Source: Chloroflexota bacterium (GTDB taxonomy: Bacteria; Chloroflexota; Dehalococcoidia; UBA2979). From it: a stretch of DNA of 5,455 nucleotides. The notes below the pieces were generated by a model. The model did not search any database. It worked only from the letters and a program-made list of their open reading frames with translations, and had not been told where the DNA came from. Location of the stretch: NCBI GenBank assembly GCA_027592975.1, contig JAQCJS010000095.1:1-5455 (forward strand), in the 5' to 3' direction. Numbering within the stretch: the stretch's first letter is position 1; each line of letters opens with the position of its first letter. This document shows positions 5,349 to 5,455 of the stretch, one piece after another. The position numbers and the translations under genes were made by a program.

Positions 5349-5455
5349 ATGTCCTTCCGAGGGCTGCTCACCACCACCGCCGCCATCGCGGCGGGATTTG
5401 TCGCGGCGCGCCAGTTGATCAGCGACGAGGCGCCCCGGCAGATCACGCAACTGCC
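5349..5455 (+). CDS. Small hydrophobic protein, partial (N-terminal 35 residues)
   Basis: The ATG at 5349 opens a frame that runs to the window end, read by hand as MSFRGLLTTTAAIAAGFVAA followed by RQLISDEAPRQITQL. The hydrophobic stretch at about 5-20 followed by a polar region resembles a YtxH-like membrane anchor, but too little is present to name a family. The 8 bp gap after the preceding stop and the lack of a clear own ribosome binding site suggest an operon with translational coupling. The reading frame has the same G/C third-position habit as its neighbours, supporting coding. Confidence 0.6.
   Translation, partial: MSFRGLLTTTAAIAAGFVAARQLISDEAPRQITQL

Noticed and set aside
1..5455. 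Defence system, mobile element, CRISPR array or biosynthetic cluster
   Set aside because: No transposase, integrase, repeat array, toxin-antitoxin pair or similar domain was found. All recognised genes are core housekeeping genes and composition is uniform.

Overview
The window is a GC-rich, densely coded stretch of a bacterial chromosome holding almost only housekeeping genes. High GC, strong third-position G/C use (which creates long false antisense frames) and several genes with no Shine-Dalgarno site point to a high-GC phylum. The best guess is Chloroflexota, because mnmA is followed by two small membrane proteins and ndk lies next to rsfS. Actinomycetota is the main alternative. This placement is inference from style and gene order, not from a marker gene.

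Layout: (1) Bases 1-344, minus strand: the start of an uncharacterised multi-pass membrane protein that runs off the left edge. (2) Bases 411-2686, plus strand: thiL (thiamine-monophosphate kinase), tsaE and tsaB (two components of the tRNA t6A37 system). This is the beginning of the block thiL-tsaE-tsaB-rimI-tsaD known from Bacillus (ydiA-ydiE), but here rimI and tsaD do not follow. (3) Bases 2754-3203, plus: ndk (nucleoside diphosphate kinase), closed by a strong intrinsic terminator. (4) Bases 3302-3715, minus: rsfS (ribosomal silencing factor, iojap family), convergent with ndk. (5) Bases 3836-4915, plus: mnmA (tRNA U34 2-thiouridylase), divergent from rsfS. (6) Bases 5008-5455, plus: a small single-pass membrane protein with its own promoter, then the start of a second small hydrophobic protein cut by the right edge.

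The common theme is translation: tRNA modification at positions 37 (TsaE/TsaB) and 34 (MnmA), ribosome subunit control (RsfS), plus cofactor and nucleotide metabolism (ThiL, Ndk). The most noteworthy non-coding signal is that three genes at the heads of divergent units (the left membrane protein, thiL, mnmA) each have a TANNNT hexamer followed by exactly 6 nt and then the ATG. This is the geometry expected for leaderless transcripts. I found no mobile element, CRISPR array, tRNA, rRNA or defence system, and no clear undescribed multi-gene system. The least understood parts are the small membrane proteins at both ends.
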